Of a DNA stretch of 22,304 nucleotides, positions 22,239 to 22,304 are shown piece after piece. The stretch is taken from positions 1 through 22,304 of the forward strand of contig URHY01000035.1 in the NCBI GenBank assembly GCA_900547815.1, given 5' to 3'. A model generated the notes under the pieces. That model searched no databases, was not told the DNA's origin, and saw only the letters and a program-made list of their open reading frames with translations. A program made the position numbers and the translations under genes. This DNA comes from an uncultured Solobacterium sp. GTDB lineage: Bacteria > Bacillota_I > Bacilli_A > Erysipelotrichales > Erysipelotrichaceae. How positions within the stretch are numbered: position 1 is the first letter of the stretch; every line of letters starts with the position of its first letter.

Positions 22239-22304
22239 AAAAGATTAAATAAAATTATATATGTCTTTTTGACTATCTTTTTATATCTTCTTAAATGTCC
22301 GCAA

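Overview
The window is AT-rich, densely coded DNA with strong Shine-Dalgarno sites and many T-tailed hairpin terminators. This indicates a low-GC Firmicute. Gene content (LarA/LarD with a Crp-like regulator, an ECF S component, FCD-type GntR, CHASE-GGDEF signalling, a sugar-acid dehydratase with KDPG aldolase) fits an anaerobic gut lineage such as Erysipelotrichaceae, but no marker gene fixes the genus. TGA is used as an ordinary stop.

Layout. (1) 1-3195: a minus-strand sugar-acid catabolic cluster with the start of a KDPG aldolase, an intact IlvD/Edd dehydratase and a degraded GntP permease. A GntR/FCD regulator is divergent to it, and three copies of one operator-like motif lie between. (2) 3266-4749: a fused shikimate dehydrogenase-shikimate kinase preceded by a short ORF encoding Tyr-Tyr-Phe-Tyr-Phe, a large hairpin and a terminator, which looks like an amino-acid attenuator. 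(3) 4766-8700: a cytosolic serine hydrolase of the class C beta-lactamase fold, then a divergent MerR regulator/MATE exporter pair sharing a promoter with a 19-bp spacer over a 21-bp dyad. (4) 8707-12154: a lactate racemase locus with larA and larD on the minus strand, a divergent larR-like Crp/Fnr gene interrupted by one in-frame TGA, and an ECF S component. The cofactor genes larB, larC and larE are not here. (5) 12157-16521: a three-gene signalling operon of a CHASE-GGDEF-PAS diguanylate cyclase, a CHASE hybrid histidine kinase ending in a Cys-rich CPCC zinc-ribbon-like domain, and an overlapping small lipoprotein. (6) 16614-22238: accessory and decaying material. It holds a 5'-truncated ABC ATPase, an unrecognised 186-aa protein, an overlapping transglutaminase-like/membrane-protein operon, an alpha/beta hydrolase-methyltransferase-alpha/beta hydrolase operon, and a PD-(D/E)XK domain cut from its usual ATPase partner.

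The observations most worth following are the aromatic leader peptide before aroE-aroK, the CPCC-tailed hybrid kinase in an operon with a cyclase carrying a related sensor, the nonsense codon in larR, the MerR-type promoter, and the repeated operator motif upstream of the GntR gene.
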